DNA of 64,000 nt, from assembly GCA_023846275.1 (NCBI GenBank), contig CM043875.1, forward strand, positions 27,413,470 to 27,477,469, written 5' to 3'. The DNA comes from Vanilla planifolia. Taxonomy: Eukaryota; Streptophyta; Magnoliopsida; Asparagales; Orchidaceae. Shown piece after piece: positions 61,878-64,000 of this stretch. The translations under genes were made by a program, and so were the position numbers. The notes beneath the pieces were generated by a model that was not told the DNA's origin, made no database searches, and was given only the letters and a program-made list of their open reading frames with translations. How positions within the stretch are numbered: the first letter of the stretch is position 1; every line of letters starts with the position of its first letter.

Positions 61878-64000
61878 AAGCAAAGAATAATTTCTACTTA
61901 GAAATATTAATTAATGGCCTAAATAGTTAAAAAAATCTTAGGATTAAAGTTTTATATGTAATTTTCATAGTGTCATATAATATGATGTCTTTCATTATAT
62001 TGGCACAATTGCTATCCAGTTAGGTGTCTTATGTCAGGTTTAGTTAGTATTATATATCATATATGTATGATGATTTCATCTTATTGGTATAATCACCATT
62101 CTCACATAAAAATATCAATCTTTTCTTAATCACACATAATGATATCAAGTATTGATTGTGTACAAGTCTATCTTATGTTCTACATATTCAATTGTTTCAT
62201 AAATCATACAATATAATTATTTTGTCATACTTCTATGAACTATTTCTTACATGAAACCTTTGAAATAACTTAAAGAATTGATTTAAAATGGCATTGTATG
62301 AATACAATAGTATCATATGCATATGATTATCACATGGTGTGTAATATATGCTAACACTTATATAACATTTTTATAAGTGTGAAGTTAATATCATACATGT
62401 ACAAGTAAAACAACATAAAGCTCTATAAGTCGATACTCTAAAAGAAACATCTTCATAGTTATATGATCCAACTAGTGAACATATAAAGTATCTAAAAACT
62501 TGAGAGTGAACTAGTTTGTGAAAAAATTCATCATACACTGATGATGATCCCTTTATTAGATGTGTACAATCTTTAAACAAATTGTATGTGTGTGTCTTAA
62601 GGGTCTTATACTTGTATAATTCTTGTGATCGTCTATTATGAATTTTTGAAAATTTGAGATTATTTTTAACATCGTGGAAAGAATATACATCATATAGTAT
62701 GATGAGTTATGTCATACTTGTATGATATATTTTGGATAACTAAAATATATGGGTCATACTTGGGAGTCATCAGACAATTAATCTCATTCATTTATTGATT
62801 TTGTACAATTCATTAATTGTAATAATATGAAAGCAACCCGAGATTACTAATAACTGGTTAATCTCTTTGAAAATATAGTTTTTTAGCCATTAGAGTTTCG
62901 TATGTTTAATTAGTTTGGTTATATAAACAAAACTTCTACCACTTAAGAAATGATTAATGAATCAGCTTGCATATCTCTAAGAGGAAGAATGAGAATACTA
63001 GCTACATGAACTTTGTGCATTCATTGAAAAATCTTTCAAACTATTGTTTTGTGAATGTTGTTGTGTTATGAACTCTATTTTTTAATCTATGAATTTATGT
63101 TTCTTGATAATATCATTCATCTTATATAGGAATTATATCATATTATTTTCATAAGTGAAAGATATAGGGATTGCAATTACTATATTTTATAAGTGTTAAA
63201 AAATAGTTTTTAATAACTACTATAATAACTCATTTGAGTTTACTATGTGGCTCTTTTAAGAACCTCATAAACCCTCTCATAAATATCTTATTTTAAGATT
63301 TTCTTTTATTAGTTGTGGCAAAAAAGATTGATTGTTTTATGTAAGCCTAATTATTAGATTAGTGATAGATGTAGGTAGTGGTCATGCTAAAGCATATAAA
63401 ACTCTTATGTTATTGTCCTTCTTTATCTATTTTTATTGGCTTTCTTATCACACAAAAGTTTTTGGAAAGATAAAGAATTATTTGCTAAAGCATTCTTTAT
63501 TTGCATTTAATAACATTGAGATAAATTATTATCATATTTTTAGTTATTACATCTAAATTTATTTAAAAAGGATCATAATTTATCTCCCTTCTTGTGTGAA
63601 TCACACCTTAATAGCTTATTAATGCATGTGAGAGACAATAATAAATCATACAAAATAAGGAATGACTTATTATTAATTAAGAATAATAATAATAATAAAG
63701 TTTATAAAAGATTATCAAATAAATAAGAAAGAAAAGAAAATTCAACCAACGTGTAATGGTTTCTTTATGCATAAGAATAATGCAATATATTATAGTCCTT
63801 GTATTGAATCGTAACCTTCTATGTGACATGACCCTATGTTGTTATGATTTACATGTTATGATTGTGTTATTGTATCTATTGGGTTTATGATAATATCTTA
63901 ACTTATATTTGGCACTAATAGATTTAATGCACAAGATAGACATTGAGAAACACAAGGGTTTTATATGAGTTATGTGAAAAATTAAAACCTTATAAGGGCT
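61878..64000. other. AT-rich sequence, no gene recognised
   Basis: It is rich in ATCATA/TATGAT words at about 61980-62760, similar in style to 47000-49560. No coding sequence or defined element was seen up to the window edge. Confidence 0.4.

Overview
This is a 64 kb piece of a plant nuclear genome, most likely from a monocot. The genes have introns with GT..AG ends and encode plant-specific proteins: a DYW-class pentatricopeptide (PPR) protein, a RABA1 GTPase, a dirigent protein and a seed-type short-chain dehydrogenase. The 5' exons are very GC-rich with C/G in third codon positions, while introns and spacers are strongly AT-rich. This contrast is typical of commelinid monocots; a non-grass such as the banana/ginger group is my guess, not something the sequence proves.

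Layout. (1) 1-8938, minus strand: the 5' three exons of a mitochondrial RTN4IP1-like quinone oxidoreductase. Its remaining exons are not in the window. The long left flank (an intron of at least 7.7 kb if the gene is intact) carries a decayed Ty1/copia fragment and a decayed gag-only Ty3/gypsy element with recognisable LTRs. (2) 9561-13168, minus strand: a complete two-exon RABA1 (Rab11-type) GTPase with a 2.96 kb intron. (3) 13169-21934: AT-rich spacer. (4) 21935-29984, plus strand: a 772-residue PLS-DYW PPR protein split by one 5.7 kb intron that contains a reversed, decayed gypsy gag element. (5) 30253-30792, minus strand: an intronless dirigent protein, tail-to-tail with the PPR gene. (6) 31204-32098, plus strand: a glucose/ribitol-dehydrogenase-like SDR, head-to-head with the dirigent gene across 411 bp holding two G-box/ABRE cores. 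It carries an internal deletion that shifts the frame and removes the catalytic YxxxK motif. (7) 32100-64000: a gene desert of about 32 kb with retroelement debris (a gypsy gag remnant near 45-46 kb, a minus-strand gypsy integrase at 54 kb), a tRNA-derived SINE-like unit, simple repeats, a purine-rich tract, a 190 bp tandem duplication and a compositionally distinct, poly(A)-ended island at 57 kb.

The genes are ordinary unlinked plant housekeeping or stress genes; nothing suggests a pathway cluster. I found no convincing novel system. The most notable points are the broken SDR, the intron-split PPR gene with possibly nested elements, and the recurrence of gag-only gypsy remnants.
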